Below are positions 37,333 through 48,219 of a DNA stretch of 64,000 nucleotides, in pieces (positions within the stretch are counted from its first letter, which is position 1; every line of letters starts with the position of its first letter). Source of the DNA: Mesotaenium endlicherianum (lineage: Eukaryota; Streptophyta; Zygnematophyceae; Zygnematales; Mesotaeniaceae); contig WELA01008032.1 in assembly GCA_009602735.1 (NCBI GenBank), positions 1 through 64,000 on the forward strand, in the 5' to 3' direction. Made by a program: the position numbers and the translations under genes. The notes beneath the pieces were generated by a model. The model was not told the DNA's origin, searched no databases, and saw nothing but the letters and a program-made list of their open reading frames with translations.

Positions 37333-38640
37333 CCCCCCATGAAACAAAGACACATTGTGGCATCATGGCACAATGTGGCGCTTTAGAAGGAAGTCTTCGA
37401 GGCCGCGAAAGAAAATGTCGTCGAAGACGGAAGTGACGAAGTGTGGAGTGGCGTCGAGAAGTCGTTGAACGGGAAGCCTTAGGTCGAAATTGGCGTGGCG
37501 CGTGCGATTGATGATGAAGAAACGAAGAGTCATGGAAGTTTGAGAGCGCTTCACGTCAAAGAAGTGTGGGAGCGAGCGAGTACCTTGCGTTGTACATCAA
37601 CAATGAATCGAGAATTGAAAAGAGTTGTCAAATGTCAACTTGTGACGTACGTGTGTGTGTTCATGTATAATTTTTGATATAATGTCTTGATTGAGTCTTT
37701 GATTTTTCCGTTGGTGCATAGAGAGACAAGAATCCATAAACCAAGTGCAAGAAAGTAGAGGACAAAAGTACATGGTGTGTTTTCATATCCCACTATGAGA
37801 TTGCAATGATGAGAAAGAATTTCAATGACGAACATAAAGCATGAAAAAGCAAAACCAGAATCATTTGTTGAAATTTTCTATGAAAAGGCATATATGTCGA
37901 GAACATGAAATGAAGCGAGAAGCTGAAACGAAGACAAGTCAAAAGAAAAAAAAAAGGGAGATGCGCATGATAAGATAACATAGCATGGAAAAAGACTTGA
38001 ACAAGATGAGACTATCACACATAATGTTGGCCTATTTAAATTGTCCATGACACAAGAGAGTCCAAAATGAAGCACTAGGATAAAATGATACAATGCCATA
38101 TGGCAAATTGGGTGTATGCCCACAAGCTTAATAGGAAGCCGAGATCCAGTAAGAATCAGAAGAAAGTGCGGCATGAGAAAATGTGGAAGATATCCACTGA
38201 ATGATGCCCATTAGAGAAGTAAAAATGGCCTAAAAATCGCGCCCTGTCAGCAATGAGCAGATTTTTTCTCTAATTCAGCCCTATCTGGGCAACTCAAACC
38301 TGCTCTAGAAGGCGAGGGAAAAGGAGTGAACAGCAGCGACACCAGGAGTAGCTAGAAGGAAGAGAAAATAACAAAATTTAGTAGAAATGGATAGATTGAC
38401 AAAAGCTGTCTAAGTACCAATAGAGACAAAAGTTGCAGATCCAATGCAAGATGCGATACAAGTGGAAGATGGAAGCTTAATGAAAGAACCACAAGGAACC
38501 TGGACAACTAAGGACAACCGCATGCATGTGCAACTCCAGAAAAGTTCAATAATCTGGTCCATTTGAAGGTTGAGGAAGGAGAAGAAGGAATCAAGAGCCG
38601 GCTCGAAGCAAGAGGAAGCGATAATATAAGCAGATGCCAG
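37333..38640 (-). other. Degraded retroelement-like sequence, no recognised gene
   Basis: AT-rich sequence between the probable LTR and the family B copy. A minus-strand ORF of 63 codons (37363-37554) and others have no recognisable domain. It may be the internal part of a non-autonomous or decayed LTR element. Confidence 0.35.
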
Positions 38641-38848
38641 TTTGAGAATTGGGAATGAGAGGAATCATATGTCCAATATCCCTATCAGGCGGAAGCCCGG
38701 GTGGTATTTCACTTGGAAACACTGATTTGTACTTTTGCAAAAGAGCAGAAAGTTCAGCTATGAGTGTCTCTTCATGACCAATCACGTCTAACATGGGCTC
38801 GTCCGTAAAGAGCTTAGTGGAAGTGACTGGGGAATCAGGTCCCAGTAA

Positions 38849-39736
38849 TCAAAAGAAAACATTTTGACCTCGTTTTGCCAAACGTCTAGCTTGCTTGATG
38901 GACAATAGAAGAGTCTTCGAAGGACTTTCTATGGCCATATCGGGCTTAAGAGACTGGAGAGTAATCTTCCTTGTCTCTTTGCGAACAATGCATGTCTTTT
39001 GACGGAAGTCAAGCAATGCACTTGTCTGCGTAAGCCAAGTCGTACCAAAAATTGCATCAATACCAGCGGGCAATTCAGTGACGTAGAATTGTTCGTGGCC
39101 AACGTATAATTGCACTTTGAGTTGCAACTTTATCTTTCCAATAATACAAGCTAACGAGCCATTGCCAAGGCAAAGTTCCTCGTCCTTGAGTGTTGGAATC
39201 AACTTCATCCCTTGTGGAAAACGTGCACTAATGAAGCTCACTGATGCGCCTGAATCAATGATTGTAAAGCATGACTTGCCCGAAACTTTCGCGTCAAACG
39301 TCATACTTAACCCCAAAGAAGCTTTATGCATCACTAGCAATGTCCTCGCCTTGAGAGGAATGTGAGAAGTTTGGAGGTCCTTTACCAAAATCCCATTTTG
39401 CATTGCCAATCCAGCCCGAAAATGAGTTATCGACTCACCATACGGGTGTCGTGTTGCGAATGCAGCACTATAAATTGGTGCAAGGCATTTGTGCATTTTC
39501 CTTAAACGAGCCAAGTGTGCGTAACACTTGTCAAGGTTAGGATCATGCGGCTGAAAGTGCAAGAACATGGAATCACGGATGCACTCGAGTTCCAAGAATT
39601 CAGCAAAGCTCAACACTTGCGTACAAATATATTTGTTTCGAAGTATATTTATATTGGGTATGCCAGAGTGAACTTGAACCTTTGGTGCATGCGCACAAAC
39701 ACCCAAAATTTCCTGCTCACTAAGTCGTGTTGTCAA
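38849..39736 (-). CDS. Gag-Pol segment with aspartic protease, family B copy 2
   Basis: A 295-codon ORF in the family B fossil. Its C-terminal half is a retropepsin-like aspartic protease with the active-site motif IIDSGASVSFIS near residue 165 and a second conserved segment AIFGTTWLTQ near residue 235. The N-terminal part belongs to the Gag region. It is part of a truncated element and not a host gene. Confidence 0.75.
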   Translation of the reverse strand: MTTRLSEQEILGVCAHAPKVQVHSGIPNINILRNKYICTQVLSFAEFLELECIRDSMFLHFQPHDPNLDKCYAHLARLRKMHKCLAPIYSAAFATRHPYGESITHFRAGLAMQNGILVKDLQTSHIPLKARTLLVMHKASLGLSMTFDAKVSGKSCFTIIDSGASVSFISARFPQGMKLIPTLKDEELCLGNGSLACIIGKIKLQLKVQLYVGHEQFYVTELPAGIDAIFGTTWLTQTSALLDFRQKTCIVRKETRKITLQSLKPDMAIESPSKTLLLSIKQARRLAKRGQNVFF

Positions 39737-40059
39737 TAGCTCAGAAGGAGGCGACCGATGATGTCTGACAACGTGGAAAGAGCCATGGTCATGGTATGGC
39801 TGTTGGTAGTCAAAGTCGCAAAGCGTCCAACGACATAGTTTTGAAATGAACGCCGCGTAAGCGGGTCGGCTGGTGCAGCGCCGCCTTGAGGGTTTGCCGC
39901 GGGCACTTGGACGTTGAGGACAGGAGCGCCGCCTCCTTGAGCAGGAGCGCCAACTTGTTGAGCAGGAGCGCCAGTTTCTTGAGCAGGAGCGCCACCTGCA
40001 TTAAGATTAGCGTTAGCGGCCGCGGTAGCAATAGCATCGGCACGATTGCCGGCGTCCAT
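39733..40059 (-). CDS. Gag-like N-terminal ORF, family B copy 2
   Basis: A 108-codon ORF rich in Ala, Gly, Pro and Gln with repeats of the GAPAQ type. It lies just downstream of the primer-binding site and leader, where the Gag N-terminus is expected. It is part of a broken element. Confidence 0.55.
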   Translation of the reverse strand: MDAGNRADAIATAAANANLNAGGAPAQETGAPAQQVGAPAQGGGAPVLNVQVPAANPQGGAAPADPLTRRSFQNYVVGRFATLTTNSHTMTMALSTLSDIIGRLLLSY

Positions 40060-40326
40060 AGGAAAGTCGAGGTAGCACCGAAGAAGAGAGAAAAAATTTC
40101 CCGTCGGAAGTGTCTAGGAGAAGCGACCGTAGGTTCAGAGCAGAATTGGGATGGGTGATTGTCCAGTACGCAAAATTGCCCCAAACAAATTTCTACGATA
40201 AGCGACCGTAGCCCATGGCAGTACTGGGATGAGTGACCCTCCTAGTACGAAAAAGACTCCGAAATATATTTCCCAAATATATGCCAACCACTAAAAAAAA
40301 AAAAATCCTTGGAGAAACCGAGATCG

Positions 40327-40338
40327 GCTCCGATACCA
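40327..40338 (-). promoter_or_regulatory. Primer-binding site, initiator tRNA-Met type (family B)
   Basis: The minus strand reads TGGTATCGGAGC one base inside the LTR end, the same PBS sequence as in family A. Confidence 0.85.
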
Positions 40339-40339
40339 A

Positions 40340-41272
40340 TGTAACGTTTCTGCTTTTCAAGAGGATATTTCCTCGGTATTCAAGGAATATTTAATTGAAG
40401 TGGAAAGAAAATTTGTATACTTGTGCAAATTGACGAATACTTGAAATAGCGAAAATGAAAACTAACGTAGAATGTGTGCTTGTGAGAGTTGCACTCACAA
40501 TGACTTTTGCAAGTGTTTATACTTGCAAATCGTGAGGCACTGGAGTGCTTCGAGTCACCACCTAGGGCATTGGTTCATGTTCAACAAAAATGGTCGAAGG
40601 GGTACGACCCATTCGGCCAAATGCTCAAAACGCACCATTTGGCGGTTTAGAGACTTTTCGACGATTTCCGAAAAACCGTTTCACGCCAATCGGGCGTTTT
40701 CACGTTCGCACGACTTTTCAAAAGTCGCGACTGTTCGCAGAGTTGCGTACAGATGCTTTCGTCATGAACTGGGAGTTATTAATAACTACTTCGCCAATCG
40801 GTTAGGTGTGAACGTTTCAAACGACGAGTCGCGGGTTCGAGTTCGCTCGAATGCAAGAAGCGCTCGAATGCGCGATGCAAAGTCACTTTGCATATTATGG
40901 GTCGTTTGACTTTTTACGACTGTTTCTTCGTATTAACGACTGGTCGTAAATGCGAAATCTATGACTGTGCATTATCCAAAATAATGACAATCATATCAAC
41001 TTAATCAATCCGAGATTTATTAAGTTATCATCTCATAATTAATCAAAGTAACTTTATGAATAATTATGTTGTACTTTTGCGAAGTAGTCGAGTTACGTCA
41101 CGTCGCTTTTTGCAATAGTATCTCGGTCGTTTCGCCAATCGACCAGGAATTCATCGGCACACGCGTGTGGCGAATAATTGAATATGATGCAATAATATGA
41201 TAAATAGTATAACGTACTTTAGGTAATTGGGAAAACGTCCCAAATACGCCTAAAGTAGCTCGGATTGTTACA
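40340..41272 (-). repeat. 5' LTR of family B copy 2
   Basis: A 933-bp segment starting TGTAACG and ending TTGTTACA on the plus strand, so TG...CA ends in both directions with a short inverted repeat (TGTAAC/GTTACA). It borders the primer-binding site on the internal side. Its own partner LTR is not in the window. Confidence 0.75.
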
Positions 41273-41658
41273 TCTTTGGATTACTGCGACCTGATTCCCC
41301 AGTCACTTCCACTAAGCTCTTTACGGAAGAGCTCGTGTTAGACGTGATTGGTCATGAAGAGACACTCACAGCTGAACTTTCTGCTCTTTTGCAAAAGTAC
41401 AAATCAGTGTTTCCAAGTGAAATACCACCCAGGCTTCCGCCTGATAGGGATATTGGACATATGATTCCTCTCATTCCCAATTCTCAACCGACTTGGAGAC
41501 CAATTTATCGCCCAAGTTTGTTGGAGATGAACGAAATGAAGGACCAAATTAGCGATTTGCTTGAGAAAGGATGGATTGAGCCGAGCTCTTCTCCATTTGG
41601 GGCTCCCATCCTATTTGTTCAAAAGAAAGATGGAACGCTCAGGATGTGCATTGATTAT
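41273..41658 (+). mobile_element. Ty3/gypsy element, family B, copy 1, left fragment
   Basis: Plus-strand sequence matching the protease-RT linker and start of RT of family B. Its protein includes EIPPRLPPDRDIGH and GAPILFVQKKDGTLRMCIDY. It is interrupted at 41658 by the family A element; the matching continuation begins at 50479. Sequence to its left is replaced by family B copy 2. Broken. Confidence 0.88.
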
Positions 41659-42377
41659 TGAAATGAATCGACTTACCAAATAGGCGATTAACAATTAATA
41701 AAGATCTTTATATCAGCAAGTAATCTTTATGGTATTTCCGTTAACTAGTTAAACGGCAAAGGACAATACACTAGCAGGGAATAATACTCGTAAGTCAAAT
41801 GCGAGTAAACTAGCATCAGTAATGCAAATCAGTAAACTCATACATAAGCAAGGTTAGAAGACAGTGCGTATCAATGGCTTCTCGCCTTGGATTCAGATCT
41901 CTCTCAGTAAGCTGTACAAGAGAGTTGGCCTCGTTTCCGAATGCCGAACTCGAGAGCAATGCCTAGCATATGTACATGGAATGAGTTTACTGTTCAACGG
42001 TCAGTGCGATGGCACCGCCTACCCGGGAGTTAACCACGTTGGTAGGACCTCGGTTAACCAAATCCACCGCCATCTCCCATCATCCCGAATAGCCATCCAT
42101 CATGGGGATGTCATCTGGCCATTCATCTAGCAGGTGGTACTTAGATGCATATCAAGGCAGTTCGCTGCTACCGAGCACGGAAGTCAGCTGGCTGTCAAAG
42201 AATGTGTCAGCAAGCTGACTTAAGTTGACTTCAGCCTGCTGCTTTTGGCTGAGTCATTAAACTGATAATTATGTAAAGTCCAGCAGACTGACTATTAACT
42301 AAAGTTCAGCAGGCTGAACTTAATTAACTATTATATTTAAATGAATATTATATCCACTAATATACTGATTCATTACA
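41659..42377 (-). repeat. 3' LTR of family A copy 2
   Basis: A 719-bp LTR with TG...CA ends, flanked outside by ATTAT (41654-41658). It pairs with 49733-50478. The U3 portion (about 42180-42325) carries repeated short palindromes. Confidence 0.95.
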
Positions 42378-42379
42378 AT

Positions 42380-42392
42380 CCCTCCAACTTAA
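42380..42392 (-). promoter_or_regulatory. Polypurine tract next to 3' LTR (family A)
   Basis: The minus strand reads TTAAGTTGGAGGG immediately before the 3' LTR, the place where plus-strand synthesis is primed in LTR elements. The same 13 bases recur at 44374-44386. Confidence 0.7.
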
Positions 42393-42490
42393 CTTGTTGT
42401 CGCCTCGACAACATTAAACTGCAGAAATTTTAAATAAGGGAACTGAACCTGACCAGCCTCCCTTACTGACTGCCTCTTCAGCGTGTCACC

Positions 42491-44191
42491 TTAAGGGGTT
42501 GTTCCTGGGGCTTCAGGGTCAGGAGACGGAGATCTGGACCTAGATCTGGACAGCCCTCTAGGTCTGTCAGCTGGCCTTCTAAAGAACCCTGTTTGCTCTA
42601 AAGTTGGCCCTCGAGGAGAACGGAGGATGGTGGCCTGCTCTTCAACCACTTGGGTGTTGATTCCCACATAGACAGGCATTCCAGTAGGATGCTGAAATAC
42701 ATTGGCTAGAGGTACATGCCCCTGAGCGGAGGGGGAGGCTGGCATACCTCTGGCCCACCCGCGTGTCCCTCTTCTGGCACCCCTGTCCTCTGGGGATTTC
42801 TGTCTGTGTCTGCTGCCCAGTACCGTCAGATCAGCTTCTTCCCCTGCTTGGGCAGGTGGGCTGGGGGAGCGAGCGCGGGGTCCAGTTGTCGCCATAACGG
42901 GGATCACATTCCACACACCTGATCGTGGTTCTTTAGGAAGTGCCACTGCCTGTCCCTGGGTATCCTGAGTACCTGCTGCTGATGCTTCTCCTCTGCCTTG
43001 TTCTTCTTCCTCATCCTCCTCATCCTCCTCCTCGGAGAGAGTAGGGGTCTCGTCCACTAAGTCGTCCTGCTCCCTAGTAGACATGGAGTAGTCTACCGAC
43101 CTCCCTTTCTTAGGGCGCGCTGGAGGTTGCTTGGCCTTCAGCCTACTGATATCTATCCGGCCTGCATTCTTTGCCCATTTGACAAAGGCATGCTTTCCCT
43201 TAGAGAAGTACTCTCTTCCCCTCCTCCTATGTTCCTTGGTCTCTGCATTCATATTGCTCAGGCATCCATTCAGCCTGGGGTCCCAAGGGGCAATGTGAGG
43301 TGGTAGGATGAGATAGCCGTCTAGGCCATAGTGGAAGTCATCCGGTTGGGCTCGGTCACACTCCTGCTTCTTATTTGTGACGGTCATCCACCTCCAGTCT
43401 GTTGGCTGCTGGTAGTACTGGGGTCCGTGCTCAGCCTTCCTCAGTTTACACGGGAACCAGTGGGGAGAGAACATCTGCTGTCCTGCTTCCCTGGCCAAGT
43501 ACTCCCAGCTCCTTCTCTCAACTTCATTGTAAGCTGGCAGGAGTGTGAGGTAGAATACCGTATCCTTAAAGCTATCGGGCCGCATGCTCACCATCCGGAT
43601 GAGTCTCTGATCTCCCACTATTCCCGGTATGGGGACCGGCTTGTCCTCTGAATCATCTGCGAGATACCGGGCCTGCTCTGCTGTATAGCCCACCATCTTA
43701 GCATAATCTTCGTAAAGGACCACGCCGGTGTGTGTCTCGATGTACCTGTCCAGTGCTGTAGCTCCTTCCTTCTGTAGCAGTGTTGTCTGTTCCAGCCTGT
43801 TGATCTCCTGGGCTGCCAGCAATGCTTCCTTCAGGTTATCGAAGTTTTGGCCACCCACCACAGTATACCTGTAAGTGGCCAAGCTCTTCTGTCTGTCCGC
43901 TTCAATCTTTTTTCTTTTCTCCTCTTCTGCCGCTGCCGCTTCTTCTTGCTGTTTCTTCTGTCTCTCCTCCTCAGCCTTCCTGAGGTTTTCCGCTTCCTGA
44001 TCCTTCTTCCTCTGTGCCTCTTCTGCCGCCTCTTGTTGTTTGCGGACCCTTTCTTGTTCTCTCCTGGTGAGGGACGTCGCCGCCAGCTCCTTCTGGTATT
44101 GCTCCATTGTCCTCCTGGCTTCTTCTGCCTTGCGCTTTCTGTCCTCCTTTTGTGTGGTGGGCGCCATCCTGCACATGTAACCAGGGCACAA
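42491..44191 (-). CDS. Additional third ORF of family A chromovirus, unknown function
   Basis: A 566-codon ORF between pol and the 3' LTR, same strand as gag and pol. I recognise no known domain. Residues about 10-115 are dense in Lys, Glu, Arg and Gln and probably form a long coiled coil. Residues about 115-360 look globular with many Trp and Tyr (for example YGLDGYLILPPHIAPWDPRL). A strongly acidic stretch (EEDEEDEEEEQG, about residue 395) follows, then a Pro/Arg/Ser-rich tail with an RS run (LSRSRSRSPSPDP). It lacks zinc knuckles and any clear membrane segment, so it is not an obvious envelope. Extra ORFs at this place are known in some plant Ty3/gypsy lineages. An internal ATG nine codons in could be the real start. 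Confidence 0.8.
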   Translation of the reverse strand: MCPGYMCRMAPTTQKEDRKRKAEEARRTMEQYQKELAATSLTRREQERVRKQQEAAEEAQRKKDQEAENLRKAEEERQKKQQEEAAAAEEEKRKKIEADRQKSLATYRYTVVGGQNFDNLKEALLAAQEINRLEQTTLLQKEGATALDRYIETHTGVVLYEDYAKMVGYTAEQARYLADDSEDKPVPIPGIVGDQRLIRMVSMRPDSFKDTVFYLTLLPAYNEVERRSWEYLAREAGQQMFSPHWFPCKLRKAEHGPQYYQQPTDWRWMTVTNKKQECDRAQPDDFHYGLDGYLILPPHIAPWDPRLNGCLSNMNAETKEHRRRGREYFSKGKHAFVKWAKNAGRIDISRLKAKQPPARPKKGRSVDYSMSTREQDDLVDETPTLSEEEDEEDEEEEQGRGEASAAGTQDTQGQAVALPKEPRSGVWNVIPVMATTGPRARSPSPPAQAGEEADLTVLGSRHRQKSPEDRGARRGTRGWARGMPASPSAQGHVPLANVFQHPTGMPVYVGINTQVVEEQATILRSPRGPTLEQTGFFRRPADRPRGLSRSRSRSPSPDPEAPGTTP

Positions 44192-44373
44192 GTTAGTAGG
44201 ATATGGACCTTTGTCATAGGGATTGCAGGAAGTATGTTAGTATTTAGTATAGTGGCTTCGCTGCTGTTTACCTTACAGGATGATTGCTAAAAGTTGACGT
44301 AGTTGCGATGCGCTACACATAAACGTATGAGTGTGTTTTTATCGCTCTCGCTCACTAACTGTCATATATTTTC

Positions 44374-44386
44374 CCCTCCAACTTAA
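44374..44386 (-). promoter_or_regulatory. Second polypurine-like 13-mer between pol and the third ORF
   Basis: The minus strand reads TTAAGTTGGAGGG, identical to the polypurine tract at 42380-42392, and continues GAAAA. It lies about 50 bases after the pol stop. It could act as an internal plus-strand primer or mark where the extra ORF was added; both are inference. Confidence 0.5.
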
Positions 44387-44434
44387 ATGGAGACAGGACC
44401 GCCTGTCACCTTCCCGTGTCAACTGAAATGACAG

Positions 44435-47400
44435 TTATGGAGGGACTCCAGCGGCCCGAAGGTGGAACCGTGTCAACGCCCCTTTGGCATTGGTCAAGTG
44501 GTCCTTAAACTCCCAAGTGTCCCCAGAGGCATCGTAACCCTTCCATCGAATGAGGTATTTCATGACATATTTAGACGATCGACGGACCGAGCGAGCGTCT
44601 AAAATCTCATCGACCTCATATTCCTCAGGGTCGCCGTCCCGGACAGCGGGGACCGGTCCCGGTTGGACAGGGAACCGACCTGTGAACAGTGTATCACCTT
44701 TGATGTACGGTTCCAGGAAGGAGACATTAAAGACCGGGTGCCCCTTGTATTCAGCTGACATGTTCAGTTTGTAAGCATTCTGACCGACACGACGGACCAC
44801 CGAATATGGACCGACCCAGACAGGGCCAAGCTTTTTCTTGACCACACCAGGGAGGTACAGGTGCTGAGAATGCAGTTTGACTAAATCCCCCTTGGAAAAT
44901 GTCAGTTCCCGACGGTGTTGATTAGCGTATTTTTGTTGGTTTTCTTGGGCCGTGTGCAAGTTTCGTTGGACTTCTGACAGGGTGTCAGCAAACTCCTGAG
45001 TTAACTGGAGGGAGACCGGGTTGTCAATCCCTTCAGGGTGAGTTAAAGATTCCCCTAGCACATCTAGAGGAGACTTAGGGACTCTACCCAGGCTGAGTTC
45101 AAAAGGAGTTTTGCCCGTTGACGCGTGCACCGCACTGTTGACCGCAAACTGAATTTGAGGCAACAGGTCATCCCAATTATCTTGTTTTTGGTTAATATAT
45201 GCTCTCAGCACCTCCTGCAGAACTCGGTTAGTTCTTTCAGTCTGCCCATCAGTCTGAGGGTGGTTTGCTGTGCTGAGCAGCTGTTTGACTCCCATTAACC
45301 CCATTAAAGCTCTCCAGAACTTAGAGGTGAATTTTGAGTCTCTGTCTGAGATGATATTAGAAGGGAGCCCATGTTGGCATACTACATGGTTGTAAAACTG
45401 TCTCGCTGTTTCGAGTGCAGTCACTTTGACAGTTGTGGGGATAAAAATGACCATTTTTGTCAGTTTATCCACGACTACCAGTATTGAATCATGCCCGTTG
45501 GCAGTTCTTGGTAGTGAGACCACCCAGTCCATGGATATAGTTTCCCAGCGTCCCGCTGGGATGGGTAGCGGTTGCAAGAGACCTCCGGGTGGTGTGTGCC
45601 GAGACTTATTTCTCTGACACTGGTCACAGGACTTGACATATTTCAAGACCTCCCGGGGTAACCCCTCCCAATGATAATGTTTTGCCAGTTTGCCAACAGT
45701 TTTGGCCTGCCCCAAATGTCCACCCAGGAGACTGTCATGAGCTTGACTCAGTAAGAGAGACCTTATTTCCAAGTTATTAGGAATGACCAGCTTCAGCCTG
45801 CCTGAAGTGGTTTCAGTCACCCAGACCCCTCCCTTGAGCTTATACCCGAGTGCAGTAGCACGACACACACCAGTAGTGGGGCTGGGCTCAAATGTTGGGT
45901 CAGAAAGGTAGGCTTTCCTAAGTTGTTCAAGGAAGGACTTTTTCACCTTTAGTGAAGTGAGTGCACACAGGACTTTATCTACAGCATGCTGACTAAAGTT
46001 CCTTTCTTGCAAGTCAGGTCTTCTAGAGAGTGCATCAGCAGGATTCAACTTCCCTGGTTTGTAGTCGATCTGGACTTGGAACTGCTCCAGCATCTGGCTC
46101 CAGCGGTTCTCCCTCCTCGACAGCTTGGACTTCTTCTGAAAGTGGGTCAGAGCTAGATGATCTGTAATCACCTTAAAAGCTTTACCATGTAAGTATGCTC
46201 TCCACTGTTTGAGTACATGAATGATAGCTAGCAGCTCTTTATCATGCACTGAGTAATTAATCTCCGCTGGATTAAATTTCATAGACTCATACAACACAGG
46301 ATGCCACTCCTGCCGTACCTTACCATCCTTTGTGGTTTTGTCAGCAGGCTGCAACAAAATAGCACCCATGGCAAAATCAGAGGCATCAGTAACCACCTGC
46401 ACCGGTTTGCTGGGGTCATACACGGCTAGCACTGGGGCAGAACAAAGGGCATCTTTAAGGGTCTGGAAGGCAGCCTGCTGCTCTTCCCCCCACACATACC
46501 CGATGTCTTTCTTAGTAAGGTCAGTCAGTTTACTGGCCTTTGTGGAATAATTCTCAATAAATCTCCTATAGTAGTTAGCCAACCCGAGGAAGGATCTAAC
46601 TTCAGAGACAGACTGTGGTACTGGCCAGTCCCTTATGGTCTGGACTTTCTTAGGATCCACACTGATGCCCTCTTTACTGACAACGTGGCCTAAGAATTCA
46701 ATACTTTCCTTAAAGAAATCACACTTGCTCATTTTAGCATACAAGTGATTTTTCCGCAGAGTGTCCAGCACTTTCTTTAAGTGTTCAGTGTGCTGAGCTT
46801 CATCTTTAGAGAAAATTAAAATATCATCCAGGAAAACTTGCACAAACTTATCCAAATAAGGTCTGAAAATGTCATTCATAGCACCCATAAAGGTAGCAGG
46901 AGCATTAGTCAGTCCAAATGGCATCACGTTGAACTCATAGTGTCCATAACGTGTGCGGAAAGCAGTCTTGTGTTCATCCCCCTCAGCAATTCTGATTTGA
47001 TGATAACCACTCTTGAGATCTATCTTACTGAACACCTTAGCGCCAGACAGGGTATCAAGCAAGTCCTCGATTCTGGGTAAAGCATACTTGTTCTTTACTG
47101 TAATTCTGTTCAGGGCTCTGTAATCCACACACATCCGCATACTGCCATCCTTTTTCTTAACAAATAGGATAGGTGCGCCGTACGGTGATTTACTGGGAGA
47201 AATGTAACCATTTTCCTCCAGCTCTGCAATCTGTGTTTTCAACTCCTCGCTCTCCAAATAAGACAAGCCATAAGTGCGTTGCCAGGGTGGCTGGCTACCA
47301 GGTAATAGATCAATCCTATGATCTACTTCCCTTTTAGGGGGTAGTCCTGGAGGCATGTTAAACACATCAGTGTACTGAGCAACAATTTTTGCAGCAGTAG

Positions 47401-48151
47401 GGTGCTCCGGAGGGCTTACCTTTTTCTCAACCACTTCTTCAGGTTGAGGAGGTACCTCTCTTAGCAGCAGACAGAACATTCTGTCTTCCTTCTGGTTCCA
47501 GCTTTTGACGAACTCCATTGCATTCAGCAACTTGCATCCTTCTGGAAGCCTCTTCTTTTCCTTCATTTGCCATCCACACAGGACAAGAGGAAGAGCACTG
47601 GTGGGTGCCAAGTCAGTCTGCCCATCACTGGCTCCTCTCACTTTAACTGTACCTCTGCTCCAACACACTTCAGCTTGATGTCTATTAAGCCAGGACCTGC
47701 CTAGCACGAGATCATAAAAGCCAGTGTTGAGTACCTCAAATGTAAGCGTTTCAGTTAGAACTGCAATGCCAGAACCTAACTGGACCTCAATAGGCTTGGT
47801 TATAACTCCTCCCGGGATACTTGAGGCATCTCCAAGGAATATTTTTCTATTCCCTTGGGTGACAGTAGGCAGCCTTAGCCGCTTAACTAAGTCCTTGTGA
47901 ATAAAAGTATGTGACGCCCCTCCGTCAACAAATGCCCTCACCTTCCTACCTGCAATCATGCAATGCAGTAGGATAGGGGGGACTGTCTTTTCCTGACTTT
48001 CGCATTGTTCTCCTGACGTAGCAAAGAAATGTTGGACATCAGGTGGAACAAGAGCATCCAGAGTGTGCACTCTCTGGACGTCTATATTACTGATGGTCTC
48101 CTTTATCTGTTTGTCAGGCATGCATAGTGAATCCAGTTCAGCAGGACCCAT
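44435..48151 (-). CDS. Pol polyprotein, family A copy 2
   Basis: A 1238-codon ORF with the complete domain order of a chromovirus Pol. Aspartic protease ([14 protein letters not shown], about 75-90), reverse transcriptase (about 300-480, with [11 protein letters not shown] and [11 protein letters not shown]), RNase H ([22 protein letters not shown]), integrase zinc region ([11 protein letters not shown]) and DDE core ([35 protein letters not shown]), and a C-terminal chromodomain ([28 protein letters not shown]). Gag and pol are separate ORFs in different frames about 70 bases apart, so Pol needs recoding or another route known for such elements. The ORF looks whole. Confidence 0.96.
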   Translation of the reverse strand: MGPAELDSLCMPDKQIKETISNIDVQRVHTLDALVPPDVQHFFATSGEQCESQEKTVPPILLHCMIAGRKVRAFVDGGASHTFIHKDLVKRLRLPTVTQGNRKIFLGDASSIPGGVITKPIEVQLGSGIAVLTETLTFEVLNTGFYDLVLGRSWLNRHQAEVCWSRGTVKVRGASDGQTDLAPTSALPLVLCGWQMKEKKRLPEGCKLLNAMEFVKSWNQKEDRMFCLLLREVPPQPEEVVEKKVSPPEHPTAAKIVAQYTDVFNMPPGLPPKREVDHRIDLLPGSQPPWQRTYGLSYLESEELKTQIAELEENGYISPSKSPYGAPILFVKKKDGSMRMCVDYRALNRITVKNKYALPRIEDLLDTLSGAKVFSKIDLKSGYHQIRIAEGDEHKTAFRTRYGHYEFNVMPFGLTNAPATFMGAMNDIFRPYLDKFVQVFLDDILIFSKDEAQHTEHLKKVLDTLRKNHLYAKMSKCDFFKESIEFLGHVVSKEGISVDPKKVQTIRDWPVPQSVSEVRSFLGLANYYRRFIENYSTKASKLTDLTKKDIGYVWGEEQQAAFQTLKDALCSAPVLAVYDPSKPVQVVTDASDFAMGAILLQPADKTTKDGKVRQEWHPVLYESMKFNPAEINYSVHDKELLAIIHVLKQWRAYLHGKAFKVITDHLALTHFQKKSKLSRRENRWSQMLEQFQVQIDYKPGKLNPADALSRRPDLQERNFSQHAVDKVLCALTSLKVKKSFLEQLRKAYLSDPTFEPSPTTGVCRATALGYKLKGGVWVTETTSGRLKLVIPNNLEIRSLLLSQAHDSLLGGHLGQAKTVGKLAKHYHWEGLPREVLKYVKSCDQCQRNKSRHTPPGGLLQPLPIPAGRWETISMDWVVSLPRTANGHDSILVVVDKLTKMVIFIPTTVKVTALETARQFYNHVVCQHGLPSNIISDRDSKFTSKFWRALMGLMGVKQLLSTANHPQTDGQTERTNRVLQEVLRAYINQKQDNWDDLLPQIQFAVNSAVHASTGKTPFELSLGRVPKSPLDVLGESLTHPEGIDNPVSLQLTQEFADTLSEVQRNLHTAQENQQKYANQHRRELTFSKGDLVKLHSQHLYLPGVVKKKLGPVWVGPYSVVRRVGQNAYKLNMSAEYKGHPVFNVSFLEPYIKGDTLFTGRFPVQPGPVPAVRDGDPEEYEVDEILDARSVRRSSKYVMKYLIRWKGYDASGDTWEFKDHLTNAKGALTRFHLRAAGVPP

Positions 48152-48219
48152 AATACCTGCTACGAGGGCAGCTAGTGACGACTCACTATCTCTAGCATCC
48201 TCACAGTCAGTAGACTGGA

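Larger units (their letters stand above)
38640..41272 (-). mobile_element. Ty3/gypsy element, family B, copy 2, truncated
   Basis: A minus-strand fossil with a 933-bp 5' LTR (40340-41272), a tRNA-Met primer-binding site (40327-40338), a Gag-like ORF start (39733-40059), a protease-containing ORF (38849-39736) and the beginning of the RT region (about 38645-38860). It stops abruptly near 38640; most of pol and the 3' LTR are missing, so it is broken. Its right LTR end abuts a plus-strand copy of the same family at 41273. Confidence 0.82.
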
